From the NCBI GenBank assembly GCA_030922375.1, contig JAVEPB010000112.1, positions 1 through 33,307 of the forward strand: a stretch of 33,307 bases of DNA, written 5' to 3'. Under the pieces are notes generated by a model, which ran no database searches, was not told the origin of the DNA, and saw only the letters and a list, made by a program, of their open reading frames with translations. Each line of letters opens with the position of its first letter. Positions within the stretch are counted from its first letter, which is position 1. Source of the DNA: a bacterium. GTDB lineage: Bacteria; UBA8248. This document shows, in pieces, positions 16,196 to 24,507 of the stretch. The translations under genes were made by a program, and so were the position numbers.

Positions 16196-16378
16196 TTACG
16201 AGGCGATTCGGAGGAGGGGCCGTCCCGCCTTATTGAGCTCGGGCGGTTCGTCTTTTTTGACGAAGCGGATGACCTGGCAGGGCACACAGCGGAAGAGCCT
16301 GAATTCGCCCGAGATGCCCCAGAACTCGAGCGGCCCCTTGCAGGGGCGGCAGGGCTCCAACCGTCCGTCGCCATCCAT
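16196..16378 (-). CDS. Small two-knuckle zinc-ribbon-like protein
   Basis: A 60-residue protein starting MDGDGRLEPCRPCKGPLEF with a second pair in FRCVPCQVIRF, giving CxxC-x(18-19)-CxxC, the spacing of a zinc ribbon. The ATG at 16378 is preceded by AAGGACAGCGCC, a fair ribosome site. The open frame continues 63 codons upstream, but that part is low-complexity and lacks a start signal. No function can be named; a metal-binding or nucleic-acid/protein-docking module is plausible. Being short, it could be spurious, but the paired cysteines and ribosome site support it. Confidence 0.6.
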   Translation of the reverse strand: MDGDGRLEPCRPCKGPLEFWGISGEFRLFRCVPCQVIRFVKKDEPPELNKAGRPLLRIAS

Positions 16379-16442
16379 GGCGCTGTCCTTCTGTCCAAGG
16401 TATCCGTGGCTCACGGGCCGGGCGCCGGTCCGGTTTCGGGCA

Positions 16443-16479
16443 AGCCACCCGGCCTCGGGCGAGCCACCCGGCCTCGGGG
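16443..16479. repeat. Tandem direct repeat, 19-base unit, two copies
   Basis: AGCCACCCGGCCTCGGGCG is repeated head to tail with one change at the end. It lies in the divergent gap between the zinc-ribbon gene (minus) and the aldolase gene (plus), where both promoters should be. Confidence 0.55.
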
Positions 16480-16643
16480 CGGGATCGGCCCCTCTGCATA
16501 CCTTATCGGCGGGAAAGCCCCCCGGCTTGACAAAAAGATCGCCCGAACCCCGCTGGCCCGGCTCCAATATTCACTCGCGCGGTGCTATCCTGCGCGGGTT
16601 GATTCCAAACCGTCTTTTTCGAAAAAGTAGGGGGGGGAAGTCC

Positions 16644-17783
16644 ATGTCCGTGTTCGAGTCCGAATCCCGAATCATCGGCGCTCCGGTGCGAGAGCTCGAC
16701 ACGCCCGCCCTGCTGATCGACCTCGACGCGATGGAGCGAAACCTCGATCTCATGGCCGGGCGTCTGTCGGGCGCGCGGCTCCGCCTCCGGGCCCACTCGA
16801 AGACCCACAAAAGTCCTCTTCTCGCCCGCAAGCAAATCGAGCGCGGCGCGGTGGGTGTGTGTTGCCAGAAGGTGAGTGAGGCCGAGGTCATGGTGGCCGG
16901 CGGGGTGGAGGACATCCTCGTATCGAGCGAGGTGGTCTCGCCCCCCAAGCTGCGCCGGTTGATGGCCCTTGCCCGGCACGCCCGGCTCATGGTCGTCGTG
17001 GACGATCCCCGGGGGGCCGAGCTTCTCTCCGAGGCCGCCCAGGAGGCGGGCCTCGAAATCGGGGTACTCGTGGACGTGGACGTGGGCCAGGGCCGCTGCG
17101 GCGTTCCTCCCGGCGCCCCCGCCGCCGAGGTGGGCCGTTTCGCCGGCTCCCTGCCGGGGATAGACCTCCGGGGGATTCAGGCCTATCAGGGCAAGGCACA
17201 GCACGTGGACGGATTCGAGGCCCGGCGCAAGGTCTATGAGGAGGCCACCCACCGCATCCAGGAGACCATCGAGGAGTTCAATAGTGCGGGCCTCGCCACA
17301 GATGTCAGGAGCGGCGGAGGGACGGGGAGCTGGCGCTGGGATTTGGAGGCCGGGGTTCTGACCGAACTCCAGTCGGGGAGCTATCTGTTCATGGACGCGC
17401 ACTATTGCTCGATCGGCGGCCCGGACGGCCCCGTCTATGCGGATTTCGAGCCCAGCCTGTTCGTTCTGACCACGGTGGTGAGCACACCGGCGAGCGACCG
17501 CGTCGTCGTGGACGGCGGCCATAAAGCCCTCTCCTCGGACAGCGGCTGGCCCAAGTGCGTCGACATCGAGGCCGCCTACTCCGCCGGGGGGGATGAGCAC
17601 GGCATCCTCACCGTCCCGGCCGGGGCGCCAAGGCCCGACCTGGGCGAGACCCTACTCTTTCAGCCGAGTCACTGCGACACCACCATCAACCTGCACGATA
17701 ATTACTACGGCATCCGGGGCGGGATGGCCGAGGGGCGCCTCGAGGCCGTCTGGCCCGTCGCCGCGCGGGGGATGGTGCGGTAG
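16644..17783 (+). CDS. D-threonine aldolase / DSD1-like PLP enzyme
   Basis: A 379-residue fold-type III PLP enzyme (alanine racemase N-terminal barrel plus D-threonine-aldolase C-terminal domain). It would cleave D-3-hydroxy amino acids to glycine and an aldehyde, or dehydrate D-serine. The N-terminus has ELDTPALLIDLDAMERNL, then the PLP-lysine motif RAHSKTHKSP near residue 50. The C-terminal PSHCDTTINLHD supplies the His and Asp divalent-metal ligands known in this family. Start at 16644: GGGGGGGAAG precedes it, while the in-frame extension to 16191 is low-complexity. It precedes the SDR by 37 bases and is probably cotranscribed with it. Substrate stereochemistry at C3 cannot be told. Confidence 0.92.
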   Translation: MSVFESESRIIGAPVRELDTPALLIDLDAMERNLDLMAGRLSGARLRLRAHSKTHKSPLLARKQIERGAVGVCCQKVSEAEVMVAGGVEDILVSSEVVSPPKLRRLMALARHARLMVVVDDPRGAELLSEAAQEAGLEIGVLVDVDVGQGRCGVPPGAPAAEVGRFAGSLPGIDLRGIQAYQGKAQHVDGFEARRKVYEEATHRIQETIEEFNSAGLATDVRSGGGTGSWRWDLEAGVLTELQSGSYLFMDAHYCSIGGPDGPVYADFEPSLFVLTTVVSTPASDRVVVDGGHKALSSDSGWPKCVDIEAAYSAGGDEHGILTVPAGAPRPDLGETLLFQPSHCDTTINLHDNYYGIRGGMAEGRLEAVWPVAARGMVR

Positions 17784-17820
17784 CTTTCCGGGGGTTGAAA
17801 TTTTCAAGGAGGTCGCATAG

Positions 17821-18621
17821 ATGAGCGCGAGTCCGAGAAATCCGGCCGAATTGTTCGAGGTCGCCGGCAAGTCGGGGCTGGTGACCGGCGCCACCGGTGC
17901 GCTGGGCCGGGTCGCGGCGCTGGCGCTCGGCGCAGGGGGGGCGAAACTAACGCTTGCCTCGGGAAACGCCTCCGCTCTCGGTGAGGTGGCCGTGGAGATC
18001 AGGGCCGCCGGCGGAGAGGCGCAAACCGTGAACCGCCGTCCGGACACACCCGGCGACGCCGAGGCCATGGTTTCCGCCGCCGTCGGCGCCTACGGCGGGC
18101 TGGACATGGTGGTCGTGGCCTCGGGCATGAACAGGCCGGCGATGATCACCGAGTCGGGCGTCGAGGACTGGGAGGAGATCATGGACGCCAACGTCCGGGG
18201 CGCCTGGCTGGTATGCCAGGCCGCGGGCAGGTGCTTTCTAGAGCAGGGGGGCGGCGGAAAGATCGTCCTCGTCTCCTCGACGAGGGGGAAACTCGGGTAT
18301 CCGTCGGGCTACGTCGCCTATTGCTCCTCGAAGTCGGCGACGGACGGGTTGGTCCGCGCCCTCGCCTGTGAATGGGGCCCCCACGGCATCAACGTCAACG
18401 CCATCGGCCCCACTGTTTTTCGATCGAACCTGACCGCATGGCTTTATGAGGATGAGGGCCCCGGCAAGACCGCCCGCGAGGGGATGTTGACCCGGGTCCC
18501 TCTCGGCCGGCTCGGCGAGCCCGAGGACCTCGTTGGCGTTTTAATGTTTCTGCTCTCCCCGGCCTCGGATTTTTGCACGGGCCAGGTCCTCTACGTCGAC
18601 GGCGGCTACACAGCGGGCTGA
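17821..18621 (+). CDS. Short-chain dehydrogenase/reductase (SDR)
   Basis: A 266-residue classical SDR. TGATGALG at residues 22-29 is the nucleotide-binding glycine motif, Asn is in MDANVRGAW, Ser is near 152-153 in VLVSSTRG, and Tyr167 and Lys171 form the YxxxK of YVAYCSSK. The C-terminus FCTGQVLYVDGGYTAG is typical of 3-oxoacyl-ACP-reductase-like members. AAGGAGGT precedes the ATG ideally. Paired with the aldolase-like gene it could reduce or oxidise a hydroxy-acid or aldehyde product, which is inference only. NAD versus NADP preference is not clear from the region after the second beta strand (ASGNAS). Confidence 0.92.
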   Translation: MSASPRNPAELFEVAGKSGLVTGATGALGRVAALALGAGGAKLTLASGNASALGEVAVEIRAAGGEAQTVNRRPDTPGDAEAMVSAAVGAYGGLDMVVVASGMNRPAMITESGVEDWEEIMDANVRGAWLVCQAAGRCFLEQGGGGKIVLVSSTRGKLGYPSGYVAYCSSKSATDGLVRALACEWGPHGINVNAIGPTVFRSNLTAWLYEDEGPGKTAREGMLTRVPLGRLGEPEDLVGVLMFLLSPASDFCTGQVLYVDGGYTAG

Positions 18622-18651
18622 GCGGGGGGGGAGTACTGAAAAACAAAGCGG

Positions 18652-19119
18652 CTAGCGGATGGTGATCGATCTCCGCCCCCGGGCTTCCCTGCCTCTTCCC
18701 GCATGCCGGCGGCTGGTTGCGCTCGTTCGCGGGCGCGCCGCCGATAAGGTGCTCTCCGGGGGTTTTCCGAGGCTACGGCGGATGGCCTCCATCACCTCTT
18801 CGTATTGCCGCTGCTCTTCCTCGCGCATTTTGAACGAAAGGCCGGCCCGCCACCTGGGTTTCGAGGGGTCGCAGCTCTCCTTTGCCCAGGCGACGGTCGC
18901 ATTCCCTCGGAACACCTTTTTCTCGATCCAGATTTCACACCGGCTCTCGGACCAGACGACGGGTCTTTGCTCAACCTCGACCATGAACCCGCCCATGCTG
19001 ACGTCCTTGGGCTCGAGCATCTCGTCGGGGGCGAGGCGCGGCAAATCAATTTGAATGGGAACCTCCATCCGGGAATGCCGGCGCTGCTCGGTTCTCATAC
19101 CCATATCCAAAATCTCCAT
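18652..19119 (-). CDS. PilZ domain protein with basic C-terminal tail
   Basis: A 155-residue PilZ protein. RRHSR near residue 13-17 and DVSMGGFMVE near 39-48 give the RxxxR and D/NxSxxG c-di-GMP-binding motifs; further strands include CEIWIEKKVFRGNATVAW. After residue 115 the tail is Arg/Ser-rich and looks disordered. It starts at ATG 19119; an alternative Met lies five codons on (MGMRTEQRRH). It converges with the SDR gene over 30 bases. A second PilZ protein and one diguanylate cyclase occur elsewhere in the window. Confidence 0.85.
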   Translation of the reverse strand: MEILDMGMRTEQRRHSRMEVPIQIDLPRLAPDEMLEPKDVSMGGFMVEVEQRPVVWSESRCEIWIEKKVFRGNATVAWAKESCDPSKPRWRAGLSFKMREEEQRQYEEVMEAIRRSLGKPPESTLSAARPRTSATSRRHAGRGREARGRRSITIR

Positions 19120-19391
19120 GTAGACCGTAAAAGATCAATGAACCGGATGACCCGGGCGCCGGCTCAATGGAGCGGTCCCGTCCCCGCAAAAATGCTCGCC
19201 CCTAACGTACGTTTCCCCCGAATCCGGATTGTTATGCCGGCGTAAGGCCGGAGTAATGGTTTCGTAAAAACCGGCACCAAAAAAACGAAAATAATAAAAC
19301 TTTTGTTATGGGTATTCGGGTTTATTCCAGGGGAAATAGCGCGGTTACAGGCTGGAATGAACGCAGTTCGCTACAATTGGGGCGGGTTGAT

Positions 19392-20276
19392 TCATCTCTC
19401 TTTCGCGGTGAGCGTTTCGGAAGTTACCAGGTCCTTGTACGCATTGAGCAAACGGCCTGTCACGGGTCCCGGGACGGGGAAGATGTTTCCCGCCAGGCGG
19501 ACGACCGGAACAATCTCCGTCAGTGAGTTGGTGATAAGCCATTCTTCCGCGCTGGTACTTAATTCGGGTGTCAGCGTCTCAAGGGATGTTTTCAACCCGA
19601 TGGCCGCGGCGCATTCCAGCACCGCTTCGCGGGCGATGCCGGGCAAAATGTTTTCCCTCAGATCGGGCGTCAGGAGAATTCCGTCGCGCACCGCAAATAG
19701 ATTCGAACAGGCGCATTCGAGAAAGTTGCCGTCCGTGTCGCAGATCACCGCTTCGTCATGTCCTTTGGCGGATGCCTGCCGTCTGGCCAGGATGGAGGGG
19801 TAGTAGCTGCCCAGTTTGTGCTTTCCCAGTTCCCCCGCCGGGTCCCGGCGGACGGTGGATATGCATAAAGAAGCTCCCCGGACCGGGAGGGTTGTATCGG
19901 GAACAAAGGGGCGGACGCTCAAAAGGGCTGTCGGGGCGAGTTTCCGGGGCGGCACCGGCCCCGAGGCGCAACCCCGGGTGATGGTGAAACGCGCCGCGGC
20001 ATCGGGGCATTCATTCAACTCGAGGAGCTGCCTGATATCGGCTTCGAGTTTCGCGGGGTCAAGCTTATGGTCGATTTCCATCACGGGGGAAGACAACGAG
20101 GCGTTTAGGCGATCGCAGTGTCGATTCACCCGAAAGGGAGCGCCCCCGTAACATCGAATCGTGGTGAAAACCGATTCGCCGTAAAGAAATCCCCGGTCGT
20201 CAACCGGAAGCGACGCTTCGTTCGCCGGGACGACATCTCCATTAAGAATCACGAACGAGGCGATCTCTTTGTTCAT
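19392..20276 (-). CDS. pabC: Aminodeoxychorismate lyase (class IV aminotransferase fold)
   Basis: A 294-residue fold-type IV PLP enzyme. It would convert 4-amino-4-deoxychorismate to p-aminobenzoate and pyruvate for folate synthesis. Seen: DDRGFLYGESVFTTIRCYGG near residue 25-45, RFTITRG near 95, the PLP lysine in KHKLGSYYPSILARRQA near 155, and FLECACSNLFAVRDG followed by LTPDLRENILPGIAR. Its ATG overlaps the TGA of the upstream pabB gene (ATGA), which fixes the assignment as PabC rather than a branched-chain or D-amino-acid aminotransferase, although the fold alone would not separate these. Confidence 0.9.
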   Translation of the reverse strand: MNKEIASFVILNGDVVPANEASLPVDDRGFLYGESVFTTIRCYGGAPFRVNRHCDRLNASLSSPVMEIDHKLDPAKLEADIRQLLELNECPDAAARFTITRGCASGPVPPRKLAPTALLSVRPFVPDTTLPVRGASLCISTVRRDPAGELGKHKLGSYYPSILARRQASAKGHDEAVICDTDGNFLECACSNLFAVRDGILLTPDLRENILPGIAREAVLECAAAIGLKTSLETLTPELSTSAEEWLITNSLTEIVPVVRLAGNIFPVPGPVTGRLLNAYKDLVTSETLTAKER

Positions 20277-21765
20277 TTGAAGAATTCATCCATGTTTGAA
20301 CCCAGGGCCTTCAGGATGCCCTTTGCCTTTTGGTGTGTTTCCTCGAATTCATCGGGTGGGTGGCTCTCGGCCACGATGCCCCCTCCGACCTGGAACGTCA
20401 TGCGCCCGCCCTCGCACAGAACCGTCCGGATGGCGATATTCAAGTCCATCGCGCCGTCCACGCCGATATAGCCTATCGCCCCACAGTAGGGACCCCTGGC
20501 CGTGGGCTCAAGTGTTTCGATAATTTCCATCGCCTTTATCTTCGGGGCGCCCGTAACGCTTCCGCCCGGGAAGGTGGCCCGGAGCAAATCGGCCAAATCC
20601 GCCTCGGGGCGAAGCCTTCCCGTCACCCGGCTGAGGGTATGGTGGACGTTGCTGTGAGAGACAGCCGCCCGCAGCTCGGGAACGCGTATCGAACCGGTGG
20701 CACAAACGCGCCCGAGATCGCTGCGGATCAAATCGGTGATCATGACGAGTTCCGCGCGATCTTTGTCCGAGGCGAGCAATTCCTCGAGAAAACGTTTGTC
20801 TTCCTTTGGGGTCGCCCCCCGGGGGCGTGTGCCTTTTATGGGCCACGCCTCCACCGCGCGATCATGCACACGGAGGAACCTTTCCGGACTCGAGGAAACG
20901 ATTGCCCGCTCGCCGAAAGATAGAAAAGCGCTAAAAGGCTCTGGATTTAAATCCAGCAGGCGGAGGGCCAACTCCTCGGGAGGAATTTGAAGCATCCCCT
21001 CGAAGCGCTGCGATAGATTCACCTGGTAAACGTCTCCGCTCGCGATGTGTCCCAGAATTTTTCGGACAGCCTTTTCGTAACTCACCCGGGAGAAATTGCC
21101 CTGAAGATCGCCCGATAACGCGGGCAGGCGGCCGCTCTTGGGATTCGGAGCCCCGGCGACCAGATTTAACTGATTATCCAATTTTCGGACAGTGCCTCCA
21201 GCCGGAGCGTCTTCATTCAAAAGCTCAATCGCGGTCCACACACTCCGGGAATGGTCGTAAGCGAGAATGCGGCTGCAAAACGCGAATTCCATGAGAGGGA
21301 AGCCGTGATCGACGCGGGCCGAGGTGTCCAATCGTTCGATCCAGTGGGCCAGGTCGTACGACAGGTATCCCACCCAGCCACCGATGAAGGGTATCGGCGG
21401 TTTGTCCGAACCGCACCAGCTCCCGCAATTGAGAACGTCGCGCAGCAGCGTCAAAGGGTCTTCGAGGGTATCGGGGTGAACGTGAAGGGCGGGCTCGGGG
21501 GAGAGCGCGATTAGGCTGTGGCGTTCCTCGGACTCACTCTCCCCGCCAGAAAAAAAAACGCGGGGCGCTCCCCAAGGTTCGAGAAAATGTGAAAAACTTC
21601 AACGGGCGAGCGTTCGCACTGCCGCGCCGACCATACGGCCTTATAAACGCCTTTATTCTTCAGATTAACCGGTTCATGGGAAATGGCCCCGTTTCTCCAT
21701 AGGCTGGGTGTGTTTGAGTCGTCCGGAATGATGCGGCGACCGGGGGTCCTGTCCCGATACCCCAT
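20273..21765 (-). CDS. pabB: Aminodeoxychorismate synthase component I (frameshifted near 5' end)
   Basis: A chorismate-binding enzyme forming aminodeoxychorismate with a glutamine amidotransferase partner not seen here. The intact part (20273 to about 21540) shows IGGWVGYLSYDLAHWIERL, SGDVYQVNLSQRFEG, SSSPERFL, WPIKGTRPRG with its key Lys, LVMITDLIRSDLGRVC, and ATFPGGSVTGAPKIKAMEII, ending in NIAIRT, which favours PabB over TrpE. The N-terminus PVEVFHIFSNLGERPAFFF is in another frame. Adding one base at the A9 tract 21550-21558 joins it to SGGESESEERHSLIALSPE. The exact start is unclear: the only in-frame ATG is at 21765, giving about 45 extra, unconvincing residues. Coupled to pabC by ATGA. 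Confidence 0.88.
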
Positions 21766-21961
21766 CGAGCGCTCACGATTCCGGCGGTGATTCCCGCAAT
21801 GATCTCCCCGAGTTTAGCTGAAAATACGATGTGAGGCACGCCCATTCGAAACCGCGGCCGGTAAGCGGCCTTTTCCGTTTTCAGGCGGAACAATCCTTTC
21901 CTCCCGGCCCCGGAATACCTATATGTGCCGGACCGCCTTACCTCGCCGGAGCGCCTTCCCG

Positions 21962-22426
21962 CTAACCAGGCAGGATCAGCCCTCCATCCTCATTCATCTC
22001 CCAGTGCGGGTTCCAGACGACCTCCCAGGGATGGCCGTCCGGGTCGGCGAAGTAGCCCGAGTAGCCGCCCCAGAAAACGTCCTGCGCGGGCTTGAGGATA
22101 GCGGCCCCGGCGGCTTCGGCCTCCCGGAGCGTCAGATCCACATCCTCGCGGCGGCGGACGTTATGGGCGAGCGTGACCCCGCCGAAGCCCTCGCTTCCGC
22201 CGGAGTCCGCAATTCCGCCGGGGCTCGCTTCGCCGCCCGGCGGAATGAACTCCTCGGCGAGAGCGGCGCGCGGATAGAGGGCCAGGGCCGAGGCGCCCGT
22301 CTGAAAGAAAACGATCTCACCGCTCCCCCCGCCCGAGGGCGTCCATCCCAGGCCTTCCTCGTAGAACCGCCGCGCCCGGTCCAGGTCGGCCACCCCGAGT
22401 GTCACCACGCTGAGTCTTTGTTCCAT
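21962..22426 (-). CDS. VOC superfamily (glyoxalase/bleomycin-resistance fold) protein
   Basis: A 154-residue VOC protein beginning MEQRLSVVTLGVADLDRARRF, a standard VOC opening. It continues EEGLGWTPSGG, a glycine-rich insert, VTLAHNV, and YSGYFADPDGHPWEVVWNPHW, the closing strand. The Glu in PWEVVW is the usual metal-ligand position, but the usual paired His is replaced or unclear, so a metal-free binding role is possible. The ATG at 22426 is chosen because TGGAGGTGA lies six bases upstream; a GTG-like start seven codons earlier lacks a site. A promoter-like element with a palindrome lies about 190 bases upstream. Confidence 0.88.
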   Translation of the reverse strand: MEQRLSVVTLGVADLDRARRFYEEGLGWTPSGGGSGEIVFFQTGASALALYPRAALAEEFIPPGGEASPGGIADSGGSEGFGGVTLAHNVRRREDVDLTLREAEAAGAAILKPAQDVFWGGYSGYFADPDGHPWEVVWNPHWEMNEDGGLILPG

Positions 22427-22447
22427 GAAAATCACCTCCACGGACAA

Positions 22448-22735
22448 AAGTGTAGGAGAAAATCTAGCAATTCGGCCGGATTCTACCCCGGAGGGGAACG
22501 GGATACGGGAAAATTATGCGAAGGAAGCCGAAAAAAACCCCCGCCGCACCCGAGGGCCGGCAGGGGCAACTCCTGGAGGAGGGGAGTCCAGCTTTCCTCA
22601 GGAATTATTCTTACTTTATAGGAATGGAAGGGTAATGTCCACATAATGTGGGCGGTTGCGGAGAACTCGGGCCCCCCGGCGCACCGTCCTAGGTGGCGGT
22701 GGGGAGCATTAATCCCCTCTCCCTCCGGGAAAGGG
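22448..22735. other. 288-base gap with promoter, palindrome and REP-like element
   Basis: No credible gene lies here. The gap contains a minus-strand promoter candidate with overlapping palindrome (22615-22651) and the edge of a repetitive palindromic element (22709-22752), described separately. Confidence 0.55.
22615..22651 (-). promoter_or_regulatory. Candidate promoter with overlapping operator-like palindrome
   Basis: On the minus strand TGGACA (22641-22636) and TATAAA (22620-22615) are 15 bases apart, a little short. The 13-base palindrome CCACATAATGTGG (22639-22651) overlaps the -35. It points at the VOC gene 190 bases downstream. Confidence 0.4.
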
Positions 22736-22752
22736 CTAGGGTGAGGGAGAGG
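22709..22752. repeat. REP-like palindromic element
   Basis: The run contains CCCCTCTCCCTCCGGGAAAG followed by GGCTAGGGTGAGGGAGAG. This CCCTCTCCC...GGGTGAGGG arrangement matches, from memory, a dispersed palindromic repeat common in high-GC proteobacteria. It overlaps the last codons of the FGE-like gene, whose final residues (SSPSP) and stop derive from it. Confidence 0.6.
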
Positions 22753-23533
22753 AGGGGGCGTCCTTCGCGCAGCGAAAGCCGACGATTTTCCAGCGGATAA
22801 TGCCGTCGAGGCGAAAGCGGGTGGCGGCGCGGAGCATCTCGGGCGCGTTGCGCCAGGAGCCGCCCTTGATGGTGTGGAGAAATCCCGAGGGCGGGCCCTG
22901 GGGATTCCGCGCCGGGGACTCTCGGTAATAGAACTCACCCCAAAAGTCGTGGGTCCACTCCCAGACGCCGCCCGCCATTCCGCGCGCGCCGTAGGGGCTC
23001 TCGCCGCCGGGCCTCCCGCCCACCGGGGGAGGGGCGCCCCGGCCGCCGTGGGTCGCGAGGGCGGGGTCGAACGCATCTCCCCAGGGGTAGCGCCGTCCGC
23101 CCGGGCCGCGAGCGGCTTTTTCCCACTCGGCCTCGGTGGGCAGCCGCGCTCCCCGCCAGCGGCAATAGGCCGCCGCGTCGTGCCAGCTGATACCGGTGAT
23201 GGGAAGCCGCGAGCTGTGAAGCGCGGAGTCGGAAGCGTATTTTGAGAGGCGGTGACCCGTCGCGCTCCGGAAGCGCTCCCATTCACGGACAGAGACCTCG
23301 TCGCGGTCAATCCGGAAGCTGTCGAGATGGATTCGCCGGACGGGAATCTCCTGAAGCGGGCCGTCCTCGCTTCCCTGGATGAAGGAGCCCGCCTCGACGA
23401 AAACCATTTTGCCACCGGTTGGAGGTGTTAGCGTGGCCGTCCACCCCGGCGTGGCCGTCCACCCCGGCGTGGCCGGGAGGCAGGCGAGGATTGCCGCCGT
23501 GAGGATCGCCGCTCTGGCGCCGCCGGTGCTCAT
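22736..23533 (-). CDS. Exported formylglycine-generating-enzyme-fold protein (SUMF1/FGE-sulfatase)
   Basis: A 265-residue protein with an N-terminal signal peptide (AAILTAAILACLPATPG) and an FGE-sulfatase domain. Landmarks: MVFVEAGSFIQGSEDG, DSFRIDRDEVSVREWERF, PITGISWHDAAAYCRWRGARLPTEAEWEKAARG, MAGGVWEWTHDFW, IKGGSWRNAPEMLR and IVGFRCAKD. In true FGE a Cys pair sits just after the GGS motif; here GGSWRNAPEMLRAATR has none, so sulfatase activation is unlikely and a binding or other oxidoreductase role is likelier. The leader has a short PGWTAT duplication. It follows the dihaem cytochrome gene after nine bases, so the two are probably cotranscribed. Confidence 0.9.
   Translation of the reverse strand: MSTGGARAAILTAAILACLPATPGWTATPGWTATLTPPTGGKMVFVEAGSFIQGSEDGPLQEIPVRRIHLDSFRIDRDEVSVREWERFRSATGHRLSKYASDSALHSSRLPITGISWHDAAAYCRWRGARLPTEAEWEKAARGPGGRRYPWGDAFDPALATHGGRGAPPPVGGRPGGESPYGARGMAGGVWEWTHDFWGEFYYRESPARNPQGPPSGFLHTIKGGSWRNAPEMLRAATRFRLDGIIRWKIVGFRCAKDAPSSPSP
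23431..23477. repeat. 18-base tandem repeat in the FGE-like leader
   Basis: GCGTGGCCGTCCACCCCG occurs twice exactly (23431-23448, 23449-23466) plus a partial third copy. On the minus strand it encodes PGWTAT twice, just after the signal peptide. Confidence 0.75.
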
Positions 23534-23542
23534 GGCCGCCTA

Positions 23543-24352
23543 TTATTTCTTTCGCGGTTTCCCGTTGATGAATGTCTCGCGCACATAACGCACGACGCCC
23601 CATATTTCATCGTCGCTGAGGACATGGCCGTAGGCCTTCATGTAATCGAAATTTTTGACAGTGGTGGCCTCGAGGCGGCCGTACTTGATGAGCGTGAAGA
23701 GGAATTCGTCGTCGAAGCGGGCCATCTGCTCTTTCAGGGTGTAGTCCATCGGAGGCGGCTGAATCTCGCTCACGAAGGGTTTGCCGAGAGGCTGGCTGCC
23801 CCGGGGGCGCTCGCCGTCGCCCCGGCCCGCGAGGCCGTGGCACTGGGAGCAGGCGTCCTTGAATATCTCGGCCGACTCCTCGTCCTTGATTTTTTCACCG
23901 GTGGTGAGGCCGCGCTCCCATTTGATCAGCTTGCGGATCTGCTCGTCCTCGAGCACTTCGCCGAAGGCGGGCATCGCCGTCGGGGTGGCCGCCTTGAGCT
24001 TGAAACCCTTGGTTTTATCGAGCAGGACATTTATTTTTCCGAATTTGACGATTATGAACATATAGTCGTCCGTCATGCGCTTCATGTAGGAGCTGGTGAA
24101 CACCTGGGGCCGGGGGCGGGAGGACCTGAAACTCGGCCCCTTTCCGTTGCCTTTGTTGCCGTGGCAGGAGAAGCAGATCTCCTCGTAAATTTCCTTGCCG
24201 AGCTCGTAGTCGCCCTTGTTCAATTCCGCCCGGGGGGGGTGCTTGGAGGGGGCGGCGAGGGCGGGGGCGGAGAAGGCGGCGAGAAAGCCCAGCGCGAAGG
24301 CCGCGATTCCCATCCGTGTCAGCGCGTGGCGACTCAGCGCGTTGCGGCTCAT
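23543..24352 (-). CDS. Dihaem c-type cytochrome, periplasmic
   Basis: A 269-residue exported protein with a signal peptide (MGIAAFALGFLAAFSAPALA) and two haem c motifs, CFSCH at 60-64 and CSQCH at 168-172. Candidate axial methionines are in TAMPAFGEVL (Met127) and FDYMKAYGHVLSD. Each half ends in a family-typical LSDDEIWGVVRYVRE or LEDEQIRKLIKW helix, so it is two fused class I cytochrome c domains. The ATG at 24352 has AGGA about ten bases upstream and begins a proper signal peptide; the longer frame to 24457 does not. It sits between the NPC-tailed cytochrome and the FGE-like gene. Its electron donor and acceptor are unknown. Confidence 0.92.
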   Translation of the reverse strand: MSRNALSRHALTRMGIAAFALGFLAAFSAPALAAPSKHPPRAELNKGDYELGKEIYEEICFSCHGNKGNGKGPSFRSSRPRPQVFTSSYMKRMTDDYMFIIVKFGKINVLLDKTKGFKLKAATPTAMPAFGEVLEDEQIRKLIKWERGLTTGEKIKDEESAEIFKDACSQCHGLAGRGDGERPRGSQPLGKPFVSEIQPPPMDYTLKEQMARFDDEFLFTLIKYGRLEATTVKNFDYMKAYGHVLSDDEIWGVVRYVRETFINGKPRKK

Positions 24353-24507
24353 GGCGTATTGATCCTCACTTTCGGTCGATGGTTCAGGCAAAACTCGGGC
24401 GCGGAAGAGGACCCGGCTTCTTCCGCGCCCGGGCGAGACCCGATGAAATGGATGCACCGGCGGAGAATGCTACAGGAATTCTCCAGCCGTGAAAATTTGC
24501 GCCCGCG

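Noticed and set aside
16527..16532. TTGACA upstream of the aldolase gene
   Set aside because: No -10-like hexamer 16-18 bases downstream; the only candidate lies much too far away.
19120..19391. Gap upstream of the PilZ gene examined for a c-di-GMP riboswitch
   Set aside because: No match to the conserved riboswitch core was found on either strand; only small hairpins and AT-rich DNA are present.
21856..21874. GGCCG-GTAAG-CGGCC-TTTT as a plus-strand terminator
   Set aside because: Only five base pairs, and no plus-strand gene lies upstream.
21660..21893. Minus-strand open frame of 77 codons upstream of pabB
   Set aside because: No motif or ribosome site, and it overlaps the frame holding the PabB N-terminus.
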